Assembly: GCA_947498125.1 (NCBI GenBank)
Contig: CANMJH010000001.1
Location: 806,001 to 870,000, forward strand
Source: an uncultured Nioella sp.
GTDB lineage: Bacteria; Pseudomonadota; Alphaproteobacteria; Rhodobacterales; Rhodobacteraceae
Length of the DNA: 64,000 nucleotides
Direction of reading: 5' to 3'
Each line of letters begins with the position of its first letter. Position 1 is the first letter of the stretch. A program made the position numbers and the translations under genes. Shown here piece by piece: positions 9,572 through 20,200 of this stretch. The notes below the pieces were generated by a model. It was not told the origin of the DNA. It worked only from the letters and a program-made list of their open reading frames with translations, and did not search any database.

Positions 9572-10797
9572 AGATCGCATACCTCACCGGAGAATACCCC
9601 CGCGCGACAGATACGTTCATTCAACGCGAAGTGGCCGCACTTCGCCAAAATGATATCGACGTTGCCACATGTTCGATCCGCCGGACATCTGCCGATCATC
9701 TGGTTGGACGCGAACAAAAAGAAGAGGCTGCCCGTACCTTCCAAGTATTGGGCGCCACCGCCAACCCGCTGACCGCGCTTGCCGCACAGGCATCCGCCCT
9801 GCGGCGTCCGGCGCGGTACGCCAAAGCACTGGCCCTTGCGTGGCGCAGCGCCCCTAAAGGTCTGAAAGGTCGGCTCTATAACCTGATCTATTTTGCCGAG
9901 GCCGCCGTTCTTGCCCGCCACATGCAACAGGTCGGCGCGACCCATCTGCACAATCACATCGCCAAAAGCTCTTGCACTGTGGCGATGTTGGCATCGGCCC
10001 TGTCTGGCATCCCCTATAGCTTCACACTTCATGGGCCTGACATCTTCTTTGCGCCGGAACATTGGCGGCTTGATGAAAAAATCGCCCGCGCCCGGTTTGT
10101 GGCCTGCATCAGCGAATTTTGTCGGTCGCAGGCGATGCTTTGGTCAGAGCCATCGCATTGGGACAAGCTGAAGATCATCCATTGCGGAGTTGAACCAGAT
10201 CGCTATGCGCCGGGGGATCGCACCGGAACCAATTTGCTTTTTGTGGGCCGTCTTGCCGCGGTGAAGGGCGTTCCGATCTTGCTTGACGCCTTCGCCAAAT
10301 CACGCACCGCTCAGCCCGATCTGACGCTGACCTTTATCGGCGACGGCCCGGATCGCGCCCAGTTGGAAACGCGCGTTACAGAAAAAGGGCTAGGCGATGC
10401 GGTGACATTCCTCGGCTATCAATCCCAAAGCGCCGTGGCAGAGGTTTTGACCAAAACCGACGCGCTTGTCTTACCGAGTTTTGCAGAAGGTGTTCCCGTT
10501 GTGTTGATGGAAGCATTGGCCGCCCAAACCCCCGTGATCGCCACTCAAGTTGGCGGCGTGTCCGAACTTGTGAGATCCGGCGAAAACGGGGTCTTGGTGC
10601 CGCCCGGCGACACGGACGCTCTGGCTGACGCAATCGTGGCCCTTATGGGGGACGCGGATCTGCGCGCCCGGATGGGAAACGCAGGCCGCAAGTTGGTTGA
10701 GCGTGAATTTGATATCGCCAGCGAAGGCGCAAGACTTGCGGGCCTTTTGACCTCTGACCCCTTGCCAGACGGCAAAAGACCGGGGGGTGCGGCATGA
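9568..10797 (+). CDS. GT4-family glycosyltransferase
   Basis: A 409-residue retaining glycosyltransferase of the GT-B fold. The N-terminal domain begins with YLTGEYPRATDTFIQREV. The C-terminal nucleotide-sugar site shows LLFVGRLAAVKGV, FIGDGPDR, FLGYQS and the EGVPVVLMEALA...PVIAT EX7E-type region near residues 310-330. The ATG overlaps the upstream epimerase stop and the stop overlaps the next GT2 gene by four bases. It probably adds a sugar to a lipid-linked oligosaccharide at the inner face of the cytoplasmic membrane. Confidence 0.9.
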   Translation: MKIAYLTGEYPRATDTFIQREVAALRQNDIDVATCSIRRTSADHLVGREQKEEAARTFQVLGATANPLTALAAQASALRRPARYAKALALAWRSAPKGLKGRLYNLIYFAEAAVLARHMQQVGATHLHNHIAKSSCTVAMLASALSGIPYSFTLHGPDIFFAPEHWRLDEKIARARFVACISEFCRSQAMLWSEPSHWDKLKIIHCGVEPDRYAPGDRTGTNLLFVGRLAAVKGVPILLDAFAKSRTAQPDLTLTFIGDGPDRAQLETRVTEKGLGDAVTFLGYQSQSAVAEVLTKTDALVLPSFAEGVPVVLMEALAAQTPVIATQVGGVSELVRSGENGVLVPPGDTDALADAIVALMGDADLRARMGNAGRKLVEREFDIASEGARLAGLLTSDPLPDGKRPGGAA

Positions 10798-11765
10798 CTG
10801 GGCAAATCGCAATTGTCGCAATTGGCCGCAATGAAGGCGACCGTCTGAAAGCCTGCTTGGAAAGCCTTGAATGGGCGGCGGCCCGGTTGGTCTATGTCGA
10901 TAGCGGATCAAAAGATGACAGCGTCGCCGTCGCAAAATCGGCTGGCGCATTGGTGGTAGAACTCGACCCGTCCCTACCCTTTACAGCAGCGCGTGCGCGC
11001 AATGCAGGGTTCGAGGCGCTTCGCCGCGACGGCCTGCCGGAATTCGTGCAGTTCTTGGATGGGGATTGCATGTTGCGATCCGGGTATCTCGACAAAGCGC
11101 TAAGCGCGATACGCGCGGATGTTCAGCTGGGCATTGTCACCGGGTGGCGCGCCGAAATTGCGCCCGAGTCCAGTATCTATAACGCAATGTGCGATCATGA
11201 ATGGCGTCGCCCGGCCGGGCCGATTACGGCTTGCGGCGGGGATATGCTGGTGCGCAGCGCCGCTTTTGAAGCCGTGGGCGGGTTTAATCCAAACGTGATT
11301 GCCGCCGAAGATGACGAGTTTTGCCTGCGCGTCGGGGCCGCCGGGTTCTCGCTTTTGCGAATTCCCGAGGAAATGTGCCTGCATGACGCCGATATGCACA
11401 GCTTTGGCCAATGGTGGCAGCGCACGATCCGCAATGGTCATGGCTTTGCGCAACTTGGCGATCTGCATGGCGACCATCTGGCGCGCGAACGGCTAAGGGT
11501 TTGGGTCTTTGGTCTTGCTTTGCCCCTGACCTTTTTGGCAAGCGCTCTGGTCTTGCCCACGCTTTGCCTTGTGGTTTTGGCCGCCTATCTGGGATCGTAT
11601 CTGCGCTCGTATGGCGGGCTACGCCGTGACGGTCTTTCCCAATCACGTGCGGCGCGTATCGCGGGGCTGCTAACCGTTTCGAAATTTCCAAATTTGATCG
11701 GCATGTTAACCTATTACCTGCGCCGCGCGCGGCAGCGGGACATGCAGATTATCGAGTATAAATGA
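10794..11765 (+). CDS. GT2-family glycosyltransferase with C-terminal membrane segment
   Basis: A 323-residue inverting GT-A glycosyltransferase. It shows VYVDSGSKDDS (nucleotide binding), the metal-binding FLDGDCML (DxD type) near residue 85, and the acceptor-side EDDEFCLR motif near 165. A C-terminal hydrophobic stretch of about 30 residues around LTFLASALVLPTLCLVVLA probably anchors it to the membrane. It is coupled by overlap to the preceding GT4 gene and is followed after 7 bp by the fused oxidoreductase-epimerase. Sugar donor and acceptor are unknown. Confidence 0.87.
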   Translation: MTGQIAIVAIGRNEGDRLKACLESLEWAAARLVYVDSGSKDDSVAVAKSAGALVVELDPSLPFTAARARNAGFEALRRDGLPEFVQFLDGDCMLRSGYLDKALSAIRADVQLGIVTGWRAEIAPESSIYNAMCDHEWRRPAGPITACGGDMLVRSAAFEAVGGFNPNVIAAEDDEFCLRVGAAGFSLLRIPEEMCLHDADMHSFGQWWQRTIRNGHGFAQLGDLHGDHLARERLRVWVFGLALPLTFLASALVLPTLCLVVLAAYLGSYLRSYGGLRRDGLSQSRAARIAGLLTVSKFPNLIGMLTYYLRRARQRDMQIIEYK

Positions 11766-11772
11766 GGGTATT

Positions 11773-13851
11773 GTGACAGGTTCATCTACAAAAATCGGAC
11801 TGATTGGCGCGGGTTATATCGCCAGCTGGCATGCTGAGGCCATTCAAGCGACACCGGGCATCGAGGTTGCTGCGATATGCGACAGAAATCTGGGCGCCGC
11901 AGAGGCATTAGCGGCGGGATTTGGCGCGTTATCCTTTGGCTCGGTTGAGGATCTGATCGCGTCGAAGACCTGTGACGCGGTCCACATCCTAACGCCCCCG
12001 GATCTGCATAAAGACCTTGCGATCGAGTGCTTGAACGCCGGGTTAAATGTACTTGTAGAAAAGCCTGTTGCGCTGTCGGCTGGTGATACGAAAGCGATCC
12101 AGGCCGCTGCCGAAAAAGCGGGGCAATCTTTTTCTGCAGGACATAACTTCCTTGGACTGCCGCGTTATGAAGCGCTAAAGGCAAAGGTTGATACCGGTGC
12201 GCTCGGACGCATCTCTCATGCCGAGATCAACTGGGCCCTGCCCCTCGCCCCCTTACGATCTGGCCCCTATGGGCTGTGGCTCATGCAAGAGACCCGCAAT
12301 CTGCTGCTGGAACTTGGGCCGCACCCCTTTTCCTTTGCCGTTGACCTCTTTGGGGCGCTCGAAATCTTGACCGTTACAACCGGACAAGAGATTACCCTGC
12401 CCGGTGGCGGCACGCGGCCGCAAAGCTGGCGCATTCAGGCGCGGGCGGGCCATGTCGACATCAATTTCAACCTGTCGCTGGTAGAAACCGTCGATGATCG
12501 CTCGGTCACGCTGCGTGGATCGACTGGTACTGCGCGGTTGGATTACGCGGCCGATACACTGCAAATCACCCGCGACAATACCGGCGATCTGGTGCTGAAC
12601 CCCCTCCGCAAATCCATTGCGCAATCGGCGGGACATTTGCGTGAAGGCATTCGCAATGCAGCGATTCAAATGGCGTCGCTTAACCGCAGATCCCCTTATG
12701 GGCAGAGCTTTCAAGGGATGAACCGCGCGGTTTATGGCGCGCAGGGTGATACCCGTTTCTCTGGTGACGCTGCCGTTGCAGTGATGAATGCAATTGAATC
12801 CTGTCTTTCGCATCTTCCCCAGCCCAAAGCACCGCCAGTCATCACCGGAACCCCAACCCCATCAGTAATGGTCATCGGCGGCACAGGTTATATTGGCCGC
12901 AATCTGACACGGTCCTTGGTCTCCAAAGGGCATGATGTCCGCGTGCTGAGCCGGGGCAATCATGGCCCCTTTGCCGATATTGCGGATCACGTCGAAATCA
13001 CCTCTGCACCGCTGAAAGATCGACAGGCAATGGCTGGCGCGATGGAGGGTATTCACACCGTCTATAACCTTGCCAAGAGCATGGATAAATCATGGGACGC
13101 CGCACTTAAAAACGATGTAGGCACAGCGTTGTCTGTGGCAGGCGCTGCGCTTGATGCCGGGGTTGACCGTCTGATTTATACCGGAACGATTGCCTCCTAC
13201 GACATGTCCGACCGCCAGACTGTTATCACCGAAGACACAGAATTTGGTGACCTTGAAGCGCGCAACCTTTATGCGCGCTCCAAGGCTGAATGCGAGGCGC
13301 GGTTGAAAGACATGGCCGCCCAAGACGGCCTGCCCCTTATCATCGCCCGCCCGGGGATTGTTGTTGGCGGCGATGGCCCGTTGCAACATTGGGGCATAGG
13401 CCGCTGGCATGGGCCCGGCGCGGTCAAGCTATGGGGCTATGGGCGGAATAAATTACCCTTCGTTTTGGCTGATGAGCTGTCTGATGGCCTGATCGCGATG
13501 ATGGAAACTGAAGGCGTCATCGGCGAGAGTTTCAATTTGGTTGGCGATCCACTTTTGACCGCTCACGACTATTTTGACGGGATTGCCAAGCGCTGTTCGG
13601 CCCGGATGCGGGTCAGCTCGGGTGCACTTGGTGCAATGTGGGCAGCAGATGCGGTGAAATACGGGCTCAAGCGCTACGCGCTCGGGCGCAAAGACGCCGT
13701 GCGCCCTTCGCTGGCCGATTGGAAATCACGGGCACATCTTTCGATCTTCGACAACAGCCACCCGAAATCACGGTTAGGTTGGCAGGTTGAAGCTGATGGC
13801 GAGGCATTCCTTGATCGTGCGATTGACCCCGTGGCCCTCTTTGGTGTTTGA
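11773..13851 (+). CDS. fused Gfo/Idh/MocA oxidoreductase and NAD-dependent epimerase
   Basis: A 692-residue two-enzyme fusion starting at a GTG preceded by GAGGG. Residues 1 to about 345 are a Gfo/Idh/MocA oxidoreductase with IGLIGAGYIASWH and VEKPVALSAGD. Residues from about 355 on are an extended SDR with VIGGTGYIGRNL, YTGTIASYD and the catalytic NLYARSK Tyr/Lys. Each half alone matches the length of its family, so this is a genuine fusion with no frameshift. The same two activities are encoded separately at 7509-9571. The two halves presumably act in sequence on one sugar; the substrate is not identifiable. Confidence 0.87.
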   Translation: MTGSSTKIGLIGAGYIASWHAEAIQATPGIEVAAICDRNLGAAEALAAGFGALSFGSVEDLIASKTCDAVHILTPPDLHKDLAIECLNAGLNVLVEKPVALSAGDTKAIQAAAEKAGQSFSAGHNFLGLPRYEALKAKVDTGALGRISHAEINWALPLAPLRSGPYGLWLMQETRNLLLELGPHPFSFAVDLFGALEILTVTTGQEITLPGGGTRPQSWRIQARAGHVDINFNLSLVETVDDRSVTLRGSTGTARLDYAADTLQITRDNTGDLVLNPLRKSIAQSAGHLREGIRNAAIQMASLNRRSPYGQSFQGMNRAVYGAQGDTRFSGDAAVAVMNAIESCLSHLPQPKAPPVITGTPTPSVMVIGGTGYIGRNLTRSLVSKGHDVRVLSRGNHGPFADIADHVEITSAPLKDRQAMAGAMEGIHTVYNLAKSMDKSWDAALKNDVGTALSVAGAALDAGVDRLIYTGTIASYDMSDRQTVITEDTEFGDLEARNLYARSKAECEARLKDMAAQDGLPLIIARPGIVVGGDGPLQHWGIGRWHGPGAVKLWGYGRNKLPFVLADELSDGLIAMMETEGVIGESFNLVGDPLLTAHDYFDGIAKRCSARMRVSSGALGAMWAADAVKYGLKRYALGRKDAVRPSLADWKSRAHLSIFDNSHPKSRLGWQVEADGEAFLDRAIDPVALFGV

Positions 13852-13954
13852 CGTTAGGGCAGTGATCACTCGAATTTGGCTTAATTCCGCCCCTTTTTAA
13901 GTGTTTACTACGCAGACCGGAGCGTGAATTCCGGTGACAGGACGAATAAAGACG

Positions 13955-15022
13955 ATGAGCAGTCAGAGAAACAACCTGGGCGAAGATAGCCTGAGAGGCA
14001 GTGACCGTGAAAGACGGACACTGGAAGAACGGTTGCGCGCTGCGTTGACCGAGGGTGTAGATCTGGTTGAGTTGCCTGACGACAGCGTTGGAGCGCCGCT
14101 CGAGCTGACGGAAAGGCTACCCGAGACGCAGCCCGAGCGGGCTGTGGACGTGACGCATCAAATTGAGCCTGAAACACCCATTGCAGCACCAGAACCAGCA
14201 ACTGCGCCAGAGGTCGAAACCTCAGAAGATCTTGCCGATAGTTTTGACGACAATGACATGTCAGGCGGCCATGAGGAAAATCATCCCGCCGCTTATTACT
14301 GGAATCAATTGCCCCGGATCCCTGTTGAACCGGCGCGCCTTGAACGTAATCTGGTGATCACGGCCAATCGCCATGATCCGGCCCATGCCGCCTTTGACGT
14401 GCTGCGCACCAAGATCGTGCAAGCCATGCAGGAAAACGGATGGAGTCGCATTGGGATCACGTCGGCCACGGCGGGGGCCGGGAAAAGCTTTACCGCAATC
14501 AACCTTGCCGTAACCTTGTCGCGCCTGCGCGAGTTTAGCACGATCCTGATGGATCTCGATCTGCGACGCCCCGGGTTGGCCCGGACGCTTGGTTTGCGCG
14601 ATATGCCAGCCACTGCCGATTTTCTGCGTGGTGAAATTCCGGCCGAGGATTACTTGTCTGCCTTTGCCCCAAACATGCTCAATATCGGCGACAGATTGGC
14701 CGTTGGGGTAAATGGACGTGTCGATGATTATGCGTCCGAGCTGCTGCATAATCCCGAAAGCGCACGTGTCATCGAAAAGATGAAAAAAGATTTTGGTGCG
14801 GACCTGCTGCTGTTTGATCTACCGCCAGCGCTGGCCATGGATGATGTTCTGGCCTTCCGTCCGCATTTGGATTGCGTGCTGATTGTTGTGGGGGGCGGCG
14901 AAACCCGCACACGTGACATGCGCGAGGTTCAAAGGCGTTTGGGTGATGATTTGCCGATCCTTGGCGTTGTTTTGAACAAAGCCGATATCGACGAAGGCTC
15001 TACCTATTCTTACGGCTACTAA
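13955..15022 (+). CDS. CpsD/CapB-like tyrosine-protein kinase ATPase of exopolysaccharide synthesis
   Basis: A protein of about 355 residues (ATG at 13955; the frame is also open from a GTG at 13934). The N-terminal third is acidic and disordered. The catalytic core shows Walker A ATAGAGKSFTAINLA, the A' motif ILMDLDLRRPGL typical of bacterial tyrosine kinases, and Walker B LLLFDLPP. The C-terminus carries only a short Tyr cluster (STYSYGY) for autophosphorylation. It is convergent with the Wzz-like gene (stops 4 bp apart) and probably works with it to control polysaccharide chain length and export. Confidence 0.85.
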   Translation: MSSQRNNLGEDSLRGSDRERRTLEERLRAALTEGVDLVELPDDSVGAPLELTERLPETQPERAVDVTHQIEPETPIAAPEPATAPEVETSEDLADSFDDNDMSGGHEENHPAAYYWNQLPRIPVEPARLERNLVITANRHDPAHAAFDVLRTKIVQAMQENGWSRIGITSATAGAGKSFTAINLAVTLSRLREFSTILMDLDLRRPGLARTLGLRDMPATADFLRGEIPAEDYLSAFAPNMLNIGDRLAVGVNGRVDDYASELLHNPESARVIEKMKKDFGADLLLFDLPPALAMDDVLAFRPHLDCVLIVVGGGETRTRDMREVQRRLGDDLPILGVVLNKADIDEGSTYSYGY

Positions 15023-15025
15023 GCC

Positions 15026-16360
15026 TTATTCCGCAGGCATATTTTCAGCACGACGCGCTTCGACAACGGTGCGCATGCGTTCGGTCAGGGCCACAGACAT
15101 GTGGCGTAGATAAACCGCACCCGCAACAATCGCGGCGACCAATCCACTAATCCAGATCAACCGGCCACGCCTGCGCATGGTATTCGACTGCAAATTCGGG
15201 ATTGCGATCACGGGCAGCACGCCCAGCTCTTTTTCAAGTTGTCCAGGCGTCCGAATGCGCCCATCAATCATTTCCAGTCCAACCGCTGCACTCAGAGCCA
15301 AGAACAACACAACAAACCCGCCGGCAAAGGCAATTTTCCGACGGGATGCTGATATAGAAAACTCAGGTGGGATAGCGGTTTCTAACACTTCAAAGCGTTC
15401 CGCCTGATTGCGGGTTTCCAACAGCTGGTTCATCGCAGCTTCGGCCCGGCGCGTGGTAATCACGCCAAGTTCGTCCTGCAACTGTGTCAGCTGGCGTTCA
15501 TAGCCGCCAATTTGCCGTTCAATTTCTGGGCCCGCAGCAACAGCGACGTTAATTTCGGCAATTGCTCCGTTTACCAGATCAAGCCTTTGGGTCAGCAGTT
15601 GTGACTGTCGCTGTAGAGCTTCTGCCAAAATCTGGCCCGAGCTAATCTGCAATTCCACAATCTGTTGTTCAATCTCGATCCGGCTTTCCTGAAGACCCGC
15701 AAGCTGTGTGCGCTGTGTCGCAATCGCGGCTGGAAGCGAGCCGGCATTTTCTTGCTGGAATGCCGAGAATTCAAATTCAAGCTCGGCAATCTGATCGCTG
15801 AGGCGGGTTTCCTCGGCAACAAGAAATTCCAAAGTGCGGGCCGTGCGACCCGACGTACGTTCTTGGGCCTCGGCCAGAACTTGCTCGAGAAACATATTCG
15901 CCACGTTCGCGGCCATAACCGGATCATCCAAACGCACCATGATAACCAGACCAGAAGGATGGACATCGGAACGCCACGCGTTTGCAGCATCAATGAGTTC
16001 AACAATTTCAACCGCGCCGCGCATCAGGGACACACGTTCAGTGATACTTCCCGCCCCCAAGAACAGGTCATAGGATTCCAACACGCTGATAATGTGATCG
16101 CGCGACATCAACTGTTGTTCGATAAGATCCAGCTCATTGTCCGTATCCAGCGGTCCCGTTGTCGCGCCAGTCGTGGAGGTGACCTGCTGCATGACCTGCG
16201 GGGCTTCGATCTGAATAACGGCCACTGCTTCATAGACGCGCGGCTGATTGAGAGCGTGGAAATACGCCAAGGGCATGCCGATCATCAGCACCAGCAAGAT
16301 GATCCAAATCCGCCGTTTCAAAACGCGCGGAATATCAGATAGTGATGTGATCGGACCCAT
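15026..16360 (-). CDS. Wzz-type chain-length determinant (polysaccharide co-polymerase)
   Basis: Inner-membrane protein that sets the length of exported polysaccharide. It has an N-terminal membrane segment (IWIILLVLMIGMPL), a long periplasmic coiled-coil region (about residues 155-300) and a C-terminal membrane helix (IAFAGGFVVLFLALSAAVGL) followed by the RIRTPGQLEKELG stretch. A further hydrophobic segment lies near the C-terminus. No kinase domain is attached; the partner ATPase is the convergent gene. The frame starts at 16384, but the ATG at 16360 has AAGGGAG eight bases upstream and gives the standard N-terminus MGPITSLSD, about 444 residues. Confidence 0.85.
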   Translation of the reverse strand: MGPITSLSDIPRVLKRRIWIILLVLMIGMPLAYFHALNQPRVYEAVAVIQIEAPQVMQQVTSTTGATTGPLDTDNELDLIEQQLMSRDHIISVLESYDLFLGAGSITERVSLMRGAVEIVELIDAANAWRSDVHPSGLVIMVRLDDPVMAANVANMFLEQVLAEAQERTSGRTARTLEFLVAEETRLSDQIAELEFEFSAFQQENAGSLPAAIATQRTQLAGLQESRIEIEQQIVELQISSGQILAEALQRQSQLLTQRLDLVNGAIAEINVAVAAGPEIERQIGGYERQLTQLQDELGVITTRRAEAAMNQLLETRNQAERFEVLETAIPPEFSISASRRKIAFAGGFVVLFLALSAAVGLEMIDGRIRTPGQLEKELGVLPVIAIPNLQSNTMRRRGRLIWISGLVAAIVAGAVYLRHMSVALTERMRTVVEARRAENMPAE

Positions 16361-16529
16361 TGGGGGCGCTCCCTTCGAGAGCAAACGCCATACGGCGCGG
16401 TTTACACAAAAACGGCCCCCGAAAACCGGGTGTGCCGCGTTACGTTAGGCGGCCCCGCCCCCGGGGATGCCGCAACTTCGCCTCAATTTAGCGGAATTTT
16501 TGCCAAAAATCCAAGGGAACCACCTTGTT

Positions 16530-17249
16530 TTACTGGAAACATTCCATTTCCATATCGTGAACTCCGGCCTTATTTGCGCCACATTCCACGCGTGCCGGCA
16601 AAGCCATGAAGGTCAAAACCATCCCTCTGAGCCTTAAAACTTGCCCAGACAGCACCGATCCAGCTGCATAGGGGCCAAAGTCACGGGCAAGATGGGCGTC
16701 AAAGCGGTTAAAATCCTCGGACAGGTTAATTCGCATTGCATCAAACCCATCGACCCGGCGGGTCACAGGGTAGAGCGCTTTATAGCTGGCCTCTTTGGCT
16801 GAGAATACAATCTTCGCCACTTTCCCTTGGATTGAAGTATCGTGTTTTCTAAGCTCAGCGCATTCGGATCGTGACATGATTTCAGGCCAGAGGCATGGCT
16901 CAATCGGATCCAAACTTTCCAAGTCGAGACCCAAACCTGACATTGTCGTTGCGCGCGATGCCACGGCTAAACATGTTCCGTTGTGATGGGTGATCGACCC
17001 TGTGACGCCAACCGGCCAAACCGGGGCGCGATCTGCGCCCATCGGGATCGAAAATGGAACAAGACCAATATTGCGCAGCGCTTTGCGCGCCGCCGCGCGT
17101 CCACCGGCAAATTCCGCCTGACGCGCAGGCGTTGCGCGTTCAAGCGCCCTGCCTTCACCCGGCCAAAACGCGTGATCTTCTGAACTATGAGCTTGGCCAA
17201 AGCCGATCCGGCCATTGCGCCAGGATTTTTGCATTGCGTCTTCAAACAT
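16530..17249 (-). CDS. 4'-phosphopantetheinyl transferase (Sfp/EntD type)
   Basis: Transfers the phosphopantetheine arm from CoA to a conserved Ser of carrier domains. The 239-residue protein shows GSITHHNGTCLA, the Mg-binding GLGLDLES and FSAKEASYKALYP, which are the three signature regions of EntD-like enzymes. Its ATG overlaps the NRPS stop (TGATG) with GAGGTG just upstream, making it the last gene of the PKS-GT2-NRPS operon. It probably activates the carrier domains with Ser1434 of the NRPS and Ser1775 of the PKS. Confidence 0.92.
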   Translation of the reverse strand: MFEDAMQKSWRNGRIGFGQAHSSEDHAFWPGEGRALERATPARQAEFAGGRAAARKALRNIGLVPFSIPMGADRAPVWPVGVTGSITHHNGTCLAVASRATTMSGLGLDLESLDPIEPCLWPEIMSRSECAELRKHDTSIQGKVAKIVFSAKEASYKALYPVTRRVDGFDAMRINLSEDFNRFDAHLARDFGPYAAGSVLSGQVLRLRGMVLTFMALPARVECGANKAGVHDMEMECFQ

Positions 17250-20200
17250 CAGGCACCTCTTTTCATACGGGCCGCCCGCATTTCGCGGCGGCGCGACATC
17301 GCATCCGTTCTACTTTGCGCGCGTGCATTATTGGCTGCAGGCAGAACAGATGGCTCGGGGCTGGTCACAACCGGCCCGCTTAATTCATCAACCCGTGCGG
17401 CCAGACCCGACAGCGTCGGGAACCGGAACACATCGGTGATTGACAATTTGTTTGCTCCAAGGGCCTCTCGCATTTCGCGATGAGCCTGAACCGCAAGCAA
17501 CGAATGACCGCCAAGATGAAAGAAGTGATCTTGCGGGCCAACGGATGCCACCCCTAAAATGCGGCTCCAAATCTCGGCAATTTTGGCTGCAGTTCCTTGT
17601 TTTATTGGCGATGTAACAGCGCTGAGCTGCGGACGAGACACGGGCTCTGGCAAGGCTTTGCGATCAATCTTCTTGTTCGGGGTAAGCGGAAATTCATCGA
17701 CTTTCATGAAACGCGCCGGAACCATATGAGCGGGCAATTCCGCAGCAAGGCGTGCGGCTAGCGCCTGTTCATCAATTGCAGTTTCGGCCAGATAATAGCC
17801 GACAAGCTGCATATGTCCGGGGCTGGCTTCATGCGCGACCACAACCGATTGGCGCAGACCAGAAAAGCCTTCCATAGCGGCTTCAATCTCGCCCAGTTCA
17901 ATCCGGTATCCCCGCAACTTGATTTGCCCATCCGCGCGGCCAAGAAAATCGAGCGTGCCATCGGGCTGCCAGCGGGCCAGATCGCCAGTGTGATACATGC
18001 GATTGCCGTCTCGGAATGGGTCATCCACAAACCGTTCGGCGGTCAAGTCTTCGCGCTGCCAGTAGCCGCGCGCCACGCCGTCACCACCAAGGTAAAGATC
18101 GCCGGCCACACCAATCGGGGCGGGCTGCAAAGTTTCATCCAGAATATAGGCTTGAGTATTGGCAATCGGGGTTCCGATCCCGGCAATGTCTTCACCGCCC
18201 TTGACGGTCGAGGTCGTCGACCAAATCGTTGTCTCGGTCGGGCCATACATGTTTTCGATATGAGCCTTCGTCGCGCCTTGCAGCTCGGACACCAGTGACC
18301 CCGGCAACGCCTCGCCCCCGATCATCAGATATTTCACCTGAGACAGCGCCGCTTTTGCTTCATCATTGCCGACCAGCATCCGCGCCATGGAGGGGGTGCA
18401 TTGCAGATGGCTGACATTGTGACGGATAATTTGAGCTGCGATAGAAAAGTCATCTTCGGCCAGTTCGGTGCCCAAATTGGATTGGCGCAGAACCTCGGCC
18501 AATGGGCGCAACCCGTCCAGTACCAATTGGCGCTCGATGCCGAAATCGACGAGGCAGGCAATCTCATCGACCCCAATGCGCTTGAGATCCTCGACCCGAG
18601 ACAAACAATCATCAACTGTGCCGAAAAGCCCCGACTCTTCGAAGTACCGCAGAAACGCAAATTCAAGGATCGCGTCCAGTTCGTCTTCGGACAACATGCC
18701 AAGATCAAGCTGCATCGGGGTATCCACCCCTTGCGGCTTTTTGAAAGCAGGGAATGCCCAAGCAAATTGTTTGATCAACCCGGCGGCCGAGCGCAGATAA
18801 TCTTTCATCGGTTCGCGCGCGATAGCTTCGGCCTCATCGCGGGTTTCTGCGACAAAGGAATGCAGCATCAATGTGACCCGGTGATTTTCGGGATCATGGC
18901 CAGCGCCGCGCAACGCATCGTGGTAGATTTTGATCTTTTCGCCGACCTCTTCAATGCTTTGCCCCAAAAGGTGAGTCAGAACATTTGCGCCAATCTCACC
19001 GGCTTCGCGCCATGTCGCGGGATTGCCAGCAGTTGTGACCCAAAGCGGCAATTCCTTTGAAACGGGCCGCGGCTGTGTCAGAGCGGCATGGGTGGAACCA
19101 TCGGCCAGCGGAAATTCGACTTCTTCGCCGCGCCAAAGGGCACGCACTTTATCGATGGCGTCATACATCGCAGGCTTGTTTTCGGGCGGCGTGTTTTCAG
19201 GTCGCAGCAAGAAATCATGGGGCTGCCAACCCGAGGCGATGGCCATCCCCGCCCGTCCATTTGTCAGATTATCAATTACAGCCCATTCTTCGGCAATGCG
19301 CGCCGGGTGGTGCAATGGCGCCACGCAAGACCCGGCCCGCACGCCAATATTTTGAGTCACAGCGGCAACCGCCGCCCCCGTCACCGAGGGGTTAGGGTAA
19401 GGGCCGCCAAAGGCATGAAAATGCCGTTCAGGCGTCCAAACCGCACAGAACCCATTTTGATCGGCAAATTTCGCGCCCTCCAGCAACATCGTGTATTTGT
19501 CGCGCCCAACGCCATCATCATTGCCCCAATAATACAGGCTAAATTCCATCCCGCGCCCGGTTTGGTTTATGTGACCATTAGAGACAAGCGCCCGGTTTTC
19601 ATCGCCCGAGATGACAACCGTCAAACCGCGCGTCAGGGTCCAGAACAGCTCCAGCACCGAAATGTCGAAGCTCAGGCTGGTCACAGCAAGCCAGTGATCG
19701 CCGGGTTGGTGAGGAATGCGCGCATCCATGCCCGCAAAGAAATTCACCACGTTGCGATGCTCAATCATTACGCCCTTTGGGCGGCCGGTCGACCCAGAGG
19801 TGTAGATCAGATAGGCCAGATCTTTCGACGTGGCTTTAGGCTCAGGTTCGTGAGTTGGTGCATTTGAAATACGCGGATCACTCATCTTCAGAACCGAGGC
19901 CTGATTGGCGGGCATATGCGGGGCCAGATCATCGCTGGTTACGATGATTTTTGTGCCGCTATCCTCGATATATAGCGCGACACGGTCGGCCGGGTAATCG
20001 GGATCAAGGGGCACATATCCTGCACCAAGTTGCATGATGGCCAAGGCGCCAATCACGAGTTCGGCCGAGCGTTTCAAATGCAACCCAACAAGATCGCCGG
20101 GCGCGACACCCAGTTCGGCCAAAACATGTGCGGTCTGACAGACACGCGCATGTAGATCAGCATAGCTTAGCGCCTGGCCTTCAAAAATAAGCGCATCGGC

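Noticed and set aside
19088-19867. Plus-strand ORF (259 codons) opposite the NRPS
   Set aside because: Antisense shadow of the adenylation and monooxygenase domains.
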